Shown: positions 16,667 through 25,453 of the stretch, piece after piece | Numbering within the stretch: position 1 is the first letter of the stretch | How the letters are laid out: each line of letters opens with the position of its first letter | Source of the DNA: Gloeotrichia echinulata CP02 | Lineage (GTDB): Bacteria; Cyanobacteriota; Cyanobacteriia; Cyanobacteriales; Nostocaceae | Reading direction: 5' to 3' | Assembly (NCBI GenBank): GCA_038087035.1 | Contig: CP051187.1 | Coordinates: 3,477,001 to 3,541,000 of the forward strand | DNA: 64,000 nt | Notes under the pieces: generated by a model | What the model was told of the DNA's origin: nothing | What the model saw: the letters and a program-made list of their open reading frames with translations, nothing else | Database searches by the model: none | Made by a program: the position numbers and the translations under genes

Positions 16667-18022
16667 TCACTCGGAATTATCGGTTTTTCTTAAGCGCACC
16701 ATAAAAAAGCCATCCATATCCTGTTGATGAGGCCAGACTTGCAGCCAGCCCTGTGATGTGGTATAATCAGCAAAAGGTGAATCAACTTGCAAAGGTGCGA
16801 TTTTCCAATCAGGGTTCTGTGCTAAAAAGGCAGTAATGACGCCTTCATTTTCCACAGGATGCAGGGTACAGGTGGCGTATACCAATACACCCCCATCTTT
16901 AACAAAAGTTGACGTGTGTGATAACAATTCTGTTTGCAGCCGCGAAAGTTCAAAGACAGTCTCTGGTGTCTGTCGCCAACGCGCATCTGCATGACGGTGC
17001 AAGGTGCCCAAACCGGAACATGGTGCATCAAGTAATACACGGTCTGCAGTATTTTTAAACTGGGAAAAATGGCGAGTATCCCCAGTGCAAATTTCAATTG
17101 ATTGCAAATTCAACCGACGAGCATTTTCCTGTAGTTTACGCAGACGAGAAGCAGTGCGATCGCTAGCCCAAATCTTCCCCTCATCCCTCATTAATTCCGC
17201 AATATGAGTTGTTTTCCCCCCCGGTGCAGCACAGGCATCAATAATCACCTCACCAGGTTGGGGGTCAAGCAAATGACTCACCAACTGGGCGCTACTATCT
17301 TGTACAATCCACCAACCCTCGCTAAAACCTGGAAGTTCTTGAATCGGACCACTGTTACCAATAATTCGTAAAGCTTGGGGTAAATGGGGAACGCGCCTGA
17401 CTAGCACATTAACCGATTGTAACGCCGCTTCAACAGCTTCAATGGAAGTGCGAAGGGGATTAATTCGCAAGTCAATGGTGGGAGATTGGTTCATCCACAG
17501 ACATAATTTTTCCGTTTCCACCACACCCAATTGTTCTAACCAAACTTGTATAATCCAGTCAGGAAAACTGTGTAAAATCCCCAAACGTTCCACCGGATTG
17601 TCCGACAATTCTAAAGGATCATCTTCCCCCCGCTCTACCACAAGGCGGAGATATTGACGTAATAGACCATTAACAAAACCCGTCAGTCCCGAAAAGCCAT
17701 TTTCTTTAGCCAATTGGACAGTAGTATTGACAGCCGCTGAAGCAGGTATACGTTCTTGATAGCGCAGTTGGTACAAGCCCAGATGGAGGATAGCGCGGAG
17801 GTCTGGAGGTTGTTGATGGGCTTTCTTTTTAGCCAATTGGTCAATCAGAGCATCCAGAGTGCGCTGCCTGCGGACACTGCCATATACTAATTCTGTCACC
17901 AAACGGCGATCATGATTAGGCAAATTTGCCCGTTGCAGCACACGGTCTAGGGCAAAATCAGCATAAGCCCCCTTGTGAACATCTCCCAGGGCGTGAAAAG
18001 CTAATTGACGGGGGTTCGTCAT
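16667..18022 (-). CDS. rsmB: 16S rRNA m5C967 methyltransferase
   Basis: RsmB (Sun/Fmu) methylates cytosine 967 of 16S rRNA using S-adenosylmethionine. The 451-residue protein has an N-terminal NusB-like RNA-binding domain (PRQLAFHALGDVHKGAYADFA, then LVTELVYGSVRRQRTLD). The Rossmann methyltransferase domain shows DACAAPGGKTTHIAELM as SAM site, DAPCSGLGTLHRHADARW as the first cysteine motif and YATCTLHPVENE with the catalytic cysteine. Length and motifs are complete. Confidence 0.95.
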   Translation of the reverse strand: MTNPRQLAFHALGDVHKGAYADFALDRVLQRANLPNHDRRLVTELVYGSVRRQRTLDALIDQLAKKKAHQQPPDLRAILHLGLYQLRYQERIPASAAVNTTVQLAKENGFSGLTGFVNGLLRQYLRLVVERGEDDPLELSDNPVERLGILHSFPDWIIQVWLEQLGVVETEKLCLWMNQSPTIDLRINPLRTSIEAVEAALQSVNVLVRRVPHLPQALRIIGNSGPIQELPGFSEGWWIVQDSSAQLVSHLLDPQPGEVIIDACAAPGGKTTHIAELMRDEGKIWASDRTASRLRKLQENARRLNLQSIEICTGDTRHFSQFKNTADRVLLDAPCSGLGTLHRHADARWRQTPETVFELSRLQTELLSHTSTFVKDGGVLVYATCTLHPVENEGVITAFLAQNPDWKIAPLQVDSPFADYTTSQGWLQVWPHQQDMDGFFMVRLRKTDNSE

Positions 18023-18132
18023 GAAGTTACGTCAGCGTCTGTTTCTAGCGCAGTATATTTGCAGAAAACGTTAATCCCGATTTTTAATATATATAACACG
18101 ACAATAGTGGAAATTGTAGCGTCACCGGTTCT

Positions 18133-18342
18133 CTAAATATTTCGCCAGCGACAGGAATACCCCACGCATAAATGCGGGTGGATCATGTTAGCACTCCAAT
18201 GGGGCACAATGTTAATCTCAACAAAGCGGTCGGCCAAGAGATGCAACGTCCAGGGAACACCACCGGAAGGTAGCGTTCCACAGGCGAGAGCAATCAGCCG
18301 TGCCTCATCTTCGCTATCAAAAAACCAGGATCTAAACGCCAA
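18133..18342 (-). pseudogene. Fragment of IS630-type transposase N-terminal helix-turn-helix
   Basis: A 69-codon frame whose middle (EARLIALACGTLPSGGVPWT, then LHLLADRFVEINIV) resembles the helix-turn-helix region of IS630-family transposases, which read EAxLIALACSxPPxGxxxWTLxLLA. Nothing of the DDE catalytic domain follows. In a neighbouring frame the 3' part reads DPPAFMRGVFLSLAKYLENR, so it may be a fusion of two pieces of debris. It marks the downstream edge of the 18-25 kb biosynthetic cluster and overlaps the MFS gene end by about 11 bp. Confidence 0.6.
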
Positions 18343-19639
18343 AATCTATGGTGTCGGGTAATTCTTTTTCAACAGACGTTAAGTGCCGACATTGCCAAGC
18401 GTAAATGCTCATAAACACTATCAAGCATCCTATGATCATCAATAAAAGGCGTATTCCCTGTCCAGATCCAACACCGATTACTTGTCCGACAGTTGGGGCT
18501 AGTAAACCATTGTCTGCCATCAATGGTTCAAAAATCTGATCGGCTAAAAAACCTGCAACCCCAAAGGCTACAGGGATAGTAGCATCCGAAAGTGTGCGAC
18601 TAAAGGCAAACACCCGGCCTTGAACCTCGATCGCCACCTTTTTTCTAAGGATCAGTTGACTACAGCCATTAGTCGTCGCCAAACCACAAAACGAGACAAA
18701 TATAGCAATAGTCAAAGTCACAACGGTAGGATGGAACCCTACCATAAGAACTGATAGCCCATTGATCACTTGAGAACCCAAAACACCATAAACCAGCCTT
18801 ATCCGAATATTCCAATGACTAACCAACAAACTGCCAGCTAATATTCCCATGCTGCCAATGGACAAAATCTTACCCAAAGTTGCTGGAGAAGTAAATGACA
18901 GGGCCATAGGAGTAGCTAGAATTTCCACCACCCCTAGCAAAAAGTTAGCAGCGGACATAAAGAAGACTAGTGCCAATAACCCCACACGCTTGCGAATATA
19001 ATTCCAGCCATAGGCTGCTTCTTTCAGCACTGAACTTTTGGTCAATGGAGATACTGCTTTAACCTGCGGGAATCGCACCAACACCAAGGTCACAAAAGCG
19101 AACAAAAAAGTGATGCTGTCAACTAGAATGACACCCTGCAGATGGATAGTATCTAGTAATACTCCTCCCAACAGGGGAGCCACTAGACGACTGGACTCTC
19201 CCATCTGCATCATGCCAGTCCCCCAACTCAAGTATTTTTTTGGTAGCAGTAAAGTAGCTGCTGCCGTATATGCTGGCCAATGACAGGAGCTAAAGATAGA
19301 GTTGATGGCAACGGCTACGTATATATGCCAAACTGCCAAATGTTCGTTAAGAACAAGATAGGCAATCACCAACATGGTTAACCCCGATCCTGTATCACAA
19401 ACAAGCATCACCCATCGTCGGTTCCAACGATCCACAAGGACACCAGCGAGGGGGAAAAGTAGAACACTCGGCAGCTGGGCAAACATAGAGATAAGCGCAA
19501 ATTGAGTGATAGAGCCAGTCTGTTGGTAAACCCAAATACCGAGAACAAAGCTGGTTAGGCCTGAGCCGAGCAATGAGAGCAATTGCCCCAACCAGACGAC
19601 AATAAAAACACCCATGCTTTGGGCAGTGCGCTGCTCCAT
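18332..19639 (-). CDS. MFS transporter, multidrug/siderophore exporter type
   Basis: A 12-helix major facilitator, about 435 residues from ATG 19639. Seen are GVFIVVWLGQLLSLLGSGLT at the N-terminus and FPLAGVLVDRWNRRWVMLVCD, which is motif A of DHA3/EntS-type exporters, then a second half with KKVAIEVQGRVFAFSRTLSD. Such proteins often export natural products from their own cluster. It is the last gene of the minus-strand cluster, 28 bp after the SDR. The frame extends 20 codons further up into the SDR end, but MEQRTAQSMGVF looks like the natural start. The proposed cargo (a guanidino lipid) is inference from context. Confidence 0.85.
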   Translation of the reverse strand: MEQRTAQSMGVFIVVWLGQLLSLLGSGLTSFVLGIWVYQQTGSITQFALISMFAQLPSVLLFPLAGVLVDRWNRRWVMLVCDTGSGLTMLVIAYLVLNEHLAVWHIYVAVAINSIFSSCHWPAYTAAATLLLPKKYLSWGTGMMQMGESSRLVAPLLGGVLLDTIHLQGVILVDSITFLFAFVTLVLVRFPQVKAVSPLTKSSVLKEAAYGWNYIRKRVGLLALVFFMSAANFLLGVVEILATPMALSFTSPATLGKILSIGSMGILAGSLLVSHWNIRIRLVYGVLGSQVINGLSVLMVGFHPTVVTLTIAIFVSFCGLATTNGCSQLILRKKVAIEVQGRVFAFSRTLSDATIPVAFGVAGFLADQIFEPLMADNGLLAPTVGQVIGVGSGQGIRLLLMIIGCLIVFMSIYAWQCRHLTSVEKELPDTIDFGV

Positions 19640-19667
19640 ATTTGATACTTTTTTCGTGAATTTAAAA

Positions 19668-20549
19668 CTAATGAAACACAGAAATTGCCAAGCGATCAAA
19701 CAGCCAATCGGGGAGAAGCCAACGGGCTACAGCAATTAATTTGGCATTCCAGCCAAGTAAATACCGAATTTTTGGTTTTTTGCTAAACAAGGCGTGGGCA
19801 ACCATGTTCACAGCCTGTTCAACGGGTGTTCCCGTCGCGTAATATCGTTGAGTGTCTAGAGCTGTTTTCTCTACTGCTTCTGACCAAGAGGGGTAGTAAA
19901 GATCTAGCTGTTCTTTTGTGACTAAACTAGGCAACTTCTCAAAGGTTGCTTGGGACTTCTCCCATAAGGGGGTGACCACAACTGCTGGTTCAATCAGTGC
20001 TACTTTAATGTTCCAAGGAGACAGCTCCAATCGCAGGGCATCAGACAATGCTTCAATCGCATATTTAGTTGCACAGCCACTGCCCACAATTGGAAATACA
20101 CATCGACCATTGATCGAACTAATATTCACAATTCGTCCCTGTGATCGCCTCAGGAGGGGCAAGCAAGCCTTAATCATGGATAGATAGCCAAAATAACCAA
20201 CGTCCATTTCGTGACGCACCCACTCCAATGGCAAAAGCTCAAAAGGCCCCATATATTCGTGAGCGGAATTATTTAATAAACCGCTCAGTAATACATCCCG
20301 TTGACATAGCGCCGCACTGATCTGAGCTACTGCTGTTTCAATCGTAGCTAAATCGGTAACATCGAGCAGCACCGGAGTAATATTGTCTCCGGCTTCTTGT
20401 TGTAATGCTGCTCCTTTGTCGAGATCCCTGACTCCTGCAAATACCCAAAACCCAAGATTCGCAAATGTTTTGGCACAGGCGGCTCCGATACCACTGGAGG
20501 CAGCAGTAATAAAAATGGCGGACTTGACTCCAGATGCTGGAAAATGCAT
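19668..20549 (-). CDS. Short-chain dehydrogenase/reductase lacking the catalytic tyrosine
   Basis: A 293-residue classical-type SDR in fold: an N-terminal NAD(P)-binding stretch FITAASSGIGAACAKTFANL, LDVTDLATIE, NNSA in place of NNAG, the catalytic-serine region GRIVNISSINGR, and the late KIRYLLGWNAKL region. The usual YxxxK reads G-C-A-T-K (about 20057-20075), so the catalytic tyrosine is glycine while the lysine stays. The glycine motif also reads TAASSGIG instead of TGASSGIG. Either the enzyme uses another acid or it has lost redox function. It sits between the amidinotransferase and the MFS gene; in context one would expect it to reduce an aminoketone. The sequence is otherwise full length with no frameshift. 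Confidence 0.85.
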   Translation of the reverse strand: MHFPASGVKSAIFITAASSGIGAACAKTFANLGFWVFAGVRDLDKGAALQQEAGDNITPVLLDVTDLATIETAVAQISAALCQRDVLLSGLLNNSAHEYMGPFELLPLEWVRHEMDVGYFGYLSMIKACLPLLRRSQGRIVNISSINGRCVFPIVGSGCATKYAIEALSDALRLELSPWNIKVALIEPAVVVTPLWEKSQATFEKLPSLVTKEQLDLYYPSWSEAVEKTALDTQRYYATGTPVEQAVNMVAHALFSKKPKIRYLLGWNAKLIAVARWLLPDWLFDRLAISVFH

Positions 20550-20570
20550 AAATCTATATCCTAAAAACCC

Positions 20571-20694
20571 AAGTTGCTAGTTATTAATTTTGGTGAATTT
20601 TATAGTCTGTAGGGTGCGTCAGACAGGTTAATTTTCAACGAAGATAACTAATTTTCGGTTTCTGACGCACCCTACCTCATATAACTAGCAACTT
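20571..20694. repeat. MITE-like palindromic element, family D, inside the cluster
   Basis: 124 bp with perfect 14-bp inverted ends (AAGTTGCTAGTTAT / ATAACTAGCAACTT) and a perfect inner 15-bp pair (GTAGGGTGCGTCAGA / TCTGACGCACCCTAC). It occupies nearly the whole gap between the amidinotransferase and the SDR and would form a long hairpin in the operon transcript, possibly lowering expression of the two distal genes. Confidence 0.85.
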
Positions 20695-20697
20695 ACG

Positions 20698-21813
20698 TTA
20701 AAAGTAGGATTGCAAACCGCCACTGCGACGAATATCTAAGGTGGCACAGTGAAACGACCCCGCAAAGGGATAGTAGTTCTCAAATGAGCACTTAATTGGT
20801 ATAAAGCCCCAATCTTTGAGTGCTTGAATCATCGGCTCCTGAGATTTTTCCACAATCACCCGTTCGTGATCTAGCATCAACATATTCATATTTGCCCAGC
20901 CGCTAATGACACCTAATTTGTTTGTGGATGTATACATGGGGTACGGAGCTACTAATATGTCCCAACTATTGAGAATCTTGGGTAGGGCTGAGATGTCCAA
21001 AAATTCTGGATTGACCAGAACTTTGCCTGGAGCTAGGGGCATAAAGGTCGTGTCAATATGCATAGCTTGGGGACAGCGAGACTCCAACAGATGAATGCGG
21101 TATTCTTCTCCCAGATGACGTTGCAACCATTCAATCCCCAAGCTATTTGTGACATGACTCTTTTGAGCAAACAAATCCCGACCACACCGCACAAAGTCTG
21201 CTGCATCAAAGGTTGGCTCAAATTCGGTGGTTACAAACCGCATGGGTTCGCCATCTTTAGCCACTTCGTAATTTGGGTCAAACTGATCATCTAGTAACTG
21301 GGGCTTAGGAGCCGCCACCCATTGCGCTCCCTGCTTAAAATACTCTTTGAGTAGCGATCTATAAGGCCAGGTTTCAAAATAGCGTCCTCGATCAGCCATT
21401 GGTGCTTCGATGATTTGATTGCCAACAACGATAAAAACGTCGCGGGGGTTTGCTGCACAAAACCCATTATCGATCTGCCAAGCTGGGGTGGAATAGGGAG
21501 CGGCAAAGTCCATAGGATCAGGTCTTCGGACTATCACACCCTCTGCCTCCAGGATATGTACGAATTCCTTTAGGCATTTTTTTGCAGCAGTCACAAACTC
21601 TGCAGGGTAGGCTACACCCCCTTCCCCAACAATCTCTTCAAATGTTTCCCACGCACCTGGGGGAACAGTCCATTGATTAATAGTGTTCCAAGATGGAAAC
21701 ATGGCATCGTCAACAATGCCAACAATCACCTCTTCCAATGTGTCCCATTCGTTGTAAGAATTAACGACGCATGTGCTAGAAGTTATGGTGGTTTTATCGA
21801 TTGATTGTGTCAT
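20698..21813 (-). CDS. Glycine-amidinotransferase (AGAT)-family L-arginine amidinotransferase
   Basis: A 371-residue enzyme of the L-arginine:glycine amidinotransferase family, which moves the amidino group of arginine to an amine through a cysteine intermediate. The catalytic triad is intact: Asp203 in EPTFDAADFVRCGRD, His252 in AMHIDTTFMPLAPGKVLVNP, and Cys356 in AGSFHCATLDIRR. Length equals that of family members such as vertebrate AGAT and the cyanobacterial CyrA and SxtG enzymes of alkaloid pathways. It follows the FAAL-ACP-AOS gene by 39 bp on the same strand, so both are likely in one transcript. This pairing implies guanidinylation of an amine made by the upstream enzyme; the acceptor is not known. 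It cannot be assigned to a named pathway from sequence alone. Confidence 0.92.
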   Translation of the reverse strand: MTQSIDKTTITSSTCVVNSYNEWDTLEEVIVGIVDDAMFPSWNTINQWTVPPGAWETFEEIVGEGGVAYPAEFVTAAKKCLKEFVHILEAEGVIVRRPDPMDFAAPYSTPAWQIDNGFCAANPRDVFIVVGNQIIEAPMADRGRYFETWPYRSLLKEYFKQGAQWVAAPKPQLLDDQFDPNYEVAKDGEPMRFVTTEFEPTFDAADFVRCGRDLFAQKSHVTNSLGIEWLQRHLGEEYRIHLLESRCPQAMHIDTTFMPLAPGKVLVNPEFLDISALPKILNSWDILVAPYPMYTSTNKLGVISGWANMNMLMLDHERVIVEKSQEPMIQALKDWGFIPIKCSFENYYPFAGSFHCATLDIRRSGGLQSYF

Positions 21814-21852
21814 GATAGGGTTCCTATTAAATTAGCTAGTTTTTTGTGGTGA

Positions 21853-24800
21853 TTAATTCAAGATTGAGGCTGTTGAGAGTTCAGTGTGAATATCTCTTAA
21901 GGCAACCAGTACTTGATCTATTTCAATATCGGTATTGGCCGCAGTAATCGAAAACCGCAAGATGCTGCGATTGTAGGGAACAGCCGGAAAAATACCCGGG
22001 GTAATCAGTATTCCATGCTTCCATAGTATTTTACAGGCAGTGATGGCCGATTCAACTGATCCCACCACGACACTAACGATGGGGAAGTAGCCTTGGTTAT
22101 CGACTTCAAACCCGATTTCTCTCGCTGAGATCACTAGCTTTTGCGTCAGGCGATAGATATGTTGTCGTAACATTTGTCCTTCTTGTAGATTGACCTCCAG
22201 TCCCGCGATCGCACTGGCCAAGCTGGCCACTGGCGAAGGACCAGAAAATATCGCTGTCCAAGCAGTTGACAATATTCTCTTCATTTCGGCATCAGTACAG
22301 GTGACAAAAGCACCAAAGGAAGAAAACGCTTTCGAGAGTCCTGCACAGTAGACAATGCGATCCTCCGCGTATCGCAATCCAAAATGATTGACAATACCGT
22401 TGCCAAACTGACCATAGGGCATTTCTGGGGTGGGATTTTCACCGACCAGGCCAAAACCATGAGCATCATCGACATAAATTGTCGCATCGTATTGCTTGGC
22501 TAACTTTACGTAGGATGGTAAGTCGGGATAATTAGCTGACATTGAATAAACGCCGTCGATCGCAATTAGCTTGACTGGTGCATCGGCATAACGCTTTAAT
22601 TTGTTAGCCAAATCATCTAAATCATTGTGCTTGTAATTGATGACCTTTGCGCCATCTTGTTGAGCCAGACGACAGGCTTCAGAAACAGAGCGGTGAGCTG
22701 CATTGTCAATGAAAATTACACCCTCTTTTCCTGCCAACATCGGAATCACTCCCATATGCAGTAGGGTCAAGGCCGGAAATACCAGAACATCTGGTGCTTT
22801 GATCAAATCGGATAATGCCTTCTCCAATATGCGATAGAGGTCGGGAGAAGCTACGGCTCTCGTCCAACTCGGATGAGTTCCCCATTTACTAATGGCCGGA
22901 GCAATAGCTTTCTGTACTTGCGGATGCAAATCTAATCCCAAATAGTTACAAGAAGCAAAGTCGCAAATCCAGCGTTCATCGATGAAAACCCGACGGTTTT
23001 GTTGTTTTGTAACTCGTTTCAGAATCTGGGGAATTTCCTCAAAGGCTTGAGAAGGCAGAAGGCAGGAAGAAGGCAGAAGGCAGGAAGGAGCCAGAAAATT
23101 CCGCCCAGACAATGATTCAGACTCCTCCTCAATAGAAGCGACTGAAGAAAGTTCAGTGGGGGCTTGAACATTGGCTGGAAAATTATTTAAAACTAAATCT
23201 GACCTCACCAAATCAGATGGCTCTTGGCGAATCAATTTACTCAGATGCTGGCTGAAGTCAGTAACCTCTGGGTATTCCCAAAATACATGAGGTTCTAGTT
23301 TAAGAGGATAATTCAACTTAGCTTCCAAGGCTACTACTAACTCTGCTGCGGAAACTGAGTCCAAGCCGTATTCTGCAAATGTTTTATTTGTAACAATCAT
23401 TGTGGGAGGCAGCTTTAGCTCGACGATTAACCATCGCTCAATCCAGTACTGAATTGAATGGGCATCACCCACAGCAATGAGATTATCCAGAGATTGTGAC
23501 GTTTCCTGAGATACTGCTGGCATCTTGAGGTAAGAGTCAGCAATGACCAACAATTTTTTCTCTAAAAACTGATGGCGACAAGCATGACGCTGAATCTTGC
23601 CGCTAGAAGTTTTGGGAATACTAGCAGTTTTCAGCAAAATGACCGCATATACAGACAGTTCATGCTGATTGGTCACCTCAGTACGAATGGCTGCAATAAC
23701 TTCTGAGTGATTGTTATTATGGCGATCCACTTCTGCCACAATCACCAATTGCTCTGTTTCATCGATTTCAATTGAAAAGGCTGCACTACAATTGGGGCGA
23801 ACCGCATGATGACTATTTTCTACTGTTAACTCAATATCCTGAGGATAGTAGTTACGTCCCCGAATGATGATTAAGTCTTTAAATCTTCCGGTAAAGAATA
23901 ACTCACCGTCATGCAAGAAACCCAGATCACCAGTGCGAAGGAAAGGTCCTGCGGCTCGATCTTCCAAATAAGTATGAAAAGTCTCTTCTGTCTCTATAGG
24001 TCGTTGCCAATAGCCTTGGGTAACACTTGAGCCAGACACCCAAATCTCACCCACTTGATTGGGTTCGCAAGGTGTGAGGGTCTCCGGATGAACAATTACT
24101 ACCTGTAAGTCGGGAACTGGTTGACCGTTGCCGACGAATACTTGCGCTGCGGAGCTTTCCTCTGGTTTGACCTGACCCACAGAGAGGGCAGATTTATTAA
24201 ATGACCGCACTACAGGAGCCGCAGATTTATTACTGCCAGACACAATCAGCGTGGTTTCAGCCATGCCATAGGAAGGATTAAAAGACTCCAATCGAAAACC
24301 ACACTGTGCAAAGGCAGTAGCAAATTTTGTCAATGTATGAAGGCGGACTGGTTCTGCACCATTGAAGGCGATCGACCAACTGCTGAGATCTAGTTGTGAT
24401 TTTTGAGCCTCACTTACTTTTTGAACACAGAGATCGTACGCGAAATTAGGTCCACCACTTGTTGTTGCCCCATATTTGGAAATAGCCTTTAGCCAGCGCA
24501 CTGGACTCTGTAAAAAAGCTACTGGCGGCATAAAAACACAGGGAATACCCAAGTAAATGGGTTGTAGGACATTACAGACCAGTCCCATGTCATGAAACAG
24601 TGGTAGCCAGCCTGCATAAACTGTTTGAGAGCTATGCTCCCAAGCTTTCTCAAGCAATTTTTCGTTGTGGAGAATGTTACTATGACTGACCATCACACCT
24701 TTGGGCCGACTAGTTGAACCCGATGTGTACTGCAAAAAGGCTAAAGTCTCACTGGTAATTTCTGTGATGAGGGAAGTTTCTGTCCATTGGTGAGTATCGG

Positions 24801-25254
24801 TGGCCGCCCAGGGTATCACCTCTAGCTCTGGGGGATAAGCAAATTTCCGGTTACGTTCGGCCAATATTTGGCTATCGGTGAGGACAATGCTGGCCTTAGC
24901 ATCCGTGGAAATGGCTTGGAGCCTGGGCAAGTGCCGTTTAGATTGGGGGGTATAAGTGGGTACTGCAATCACGCCAGCATACAAGCACCCCAAAAAGGCC
25001 GTGATGAATTCCAGTCCTGACGGGTAAAGCAGTAAAGCCCTATCGCCAGGTTGTATTCCATGCACTTGCAAGCAGCCAGCAATGCATCGAGCGCGGCTAA
25101 CAAGTTCTGCATAGGTTATTTGTGCTGACTCTGTTTCACCATCTTCGAGAAAGGTGAAAGCTACTTGCTGGGGTTGCGATAACGCCCAATTTTGCAGTAC
25201 CTCCAAGATAGTACCGGTTTGACTTTTGCAATCTGCTAACGAATTTGTAAGCAT
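21853..25254 (-). CDS. Trifunctional fatty acyl-AMP ligase / acyl carrier protein / alpha-oxoamine synthase
   Basis: A 1133-residue fusion. Residues 1-580 are a fatty acyl-AMP ligase (FAAL): YTSGSTSRPKGVMVSHSNIL, GWLPLFHDMGLV, PSYGMAETTL and GRFKDLIIIRGRNYYPQDIE. Around 600-680 is an acyl carrier domain with its phosphopantetheine serine at 633 (EYGLDSVSAAEL). From about 735 to the end is a PLP-dependent alpha-oxoamine synthase related to BioF/KBL/serine palmitoyltransferase, with YVDDAHGFGLVG and the PLP lysine at 975 (CAGLSKAFSSFGAF). The expected chemistry is activation of a fatty acid, loading on the carrier, and decarboxylative condensation with an amino acid to an alpha-aminoketone. The linker between carrier and synthase contains a translated STRR. 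First gene of the cluster; there is a roughly 200-bp promoter region before the IS605 element. Domain calls are firm, substrate unknown. Confidence 0.9.
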   Translation of the reverse strand: MLTNSLADCKSQTGTILEVLQNWALSQPQQVAFTFLEDGETESAQITYAELVSRARCIAGCLQVHGIQPGDRALLLYPSGLEFITAFLGCLYAGVIAVPTYTPQSKRHLPRLQAISTDAKASIVLTDSQILAERNRKFAYPPELEVIPWAATDTHQWTETSLITEITSETLAFLQYTSGSTSRPKGVMVSHSNILHNEKLLEKAWEHSSQTVYAGWLPLFHDMGLVCNVLQPIYLGIPCVFMPPVAFLQSPVRWLKAISKYGATTSGGPNFAYDLCVQKVSEAQKSQLDLSSWSIAFNGAEPVRLHTLTKFATAFAQCGFRLESFNPSYGMAETTLIVSGSNKSAAPVVRSFNKSALSVGQVKPEESSAAQVFVGNGQPVPDLQVVIVHPETLTPCEPNQVGEIWVSGSSVTQGYWQRPIETEETFHTYLEDRAAGPFLRTGDLGFLHDGELFFTGRFKDLIIIRGRNYYPQDIELTVENSHHAVRPNCSAAFSIEIDETEQLVIVAEVDRHNNNHSEVIAAIRTEVTNQHELSVYAVILLKTASIPKTSSGKIQRHACRHQFLEKKLLVIADSYLKMPAVSQETSQSLDNLIAVGDAHSIQYWIERWLIVELKLPPTMIVTNKTFAEYGLDSVSAAELVVALEAKLNYPLKLEPHVFWEYPEVTDFSQHLSKLIRQEPSDLVRSDLVLNNFPANVQAPTELSSVASIEEESESLSGRNFLAPSCLLPSSCLLPSQAFEEIPQILKRVTKQQNRRVFIDERWICDFASCNYLGLDLHPQVQKAIAPAISKWGTHPSWTRAVASPDLYRILEKALSDLIKAPDVLVFPALTLLHMGVIPMLAGKEGVIFIDNAAHRSVSEACRLAQQDGAKVINYKHNDLDDLANKLKRYADAPVKLIAIDGVYSMSANYPDLPSYVKLAKQYDATIYVDDAHGFGLVGENPTPEMPYGQFGNGIVNHFGLRYAEDRIVYCAGLSKAFSSFGAFVTCTDAEMKRILSTAWTAIFSGPSPVASLASAIAGLEVNLQEGQMLRQHIYRLTQKLVISAREIGFEVDNQGYFPIVSVVVGSVESAITACKILWKHGILITPGIFPAVPYNRSILRFSITAANTDIEIDQVLVALRDIHTELSTASILN
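23044..23095. repeat. STRR expansion inside the coding linker of the FAAL-ACP-AOS gene
   Basis: Repeated GAAGGCAG-type units on the plus strand encode the linker residues PSCLLPSSCLLPS on the minus strand. The same motif (AGAAGGCAG) occurs in non-coding DNA near 34340 and 37020-37080. The reading frame is kept, so a repeat entered or expanded in a tolerant interdomain linker. Confidence 0.75.
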
Positions 25255-25453
25255 AACTTTCAGTAAATCGAAAACTTGTGTAATTCAACGAAATAATCAG
25301 GGTTTCAGGCTAAGTTTTGAGCCTAACTTAAAGCGAACATACGAATTGCGAATTGCGAATTGCTTTAATCCTAGGGTGTTGATTTTGATGGAATTTCCAC
25401 ATTTTTAGTTCACGGAACTTTTGTGTCCATATGAGCGCGAAGTTTATGATGAA
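25255..25453. other. Gap upstream of the biosynthetic cluster
   Basis: About 200 bp that should hold the promoter of the minus-strand cluster. It contains three GAATTGC units (25335-25361) and no gene. I could not fix a promoter by eye. Confidence 0.4.

Noticed and set aside
18332..25254. Saxitoxin or cylindrospermopsin cluster
   Set aside because: Only the amidinotransferase and an oxoamine synthase domain are reminiscent; the methyltransferase/GNAT part of SxtA, the PKS modules of cyr clusters and other pathway genes are absent.
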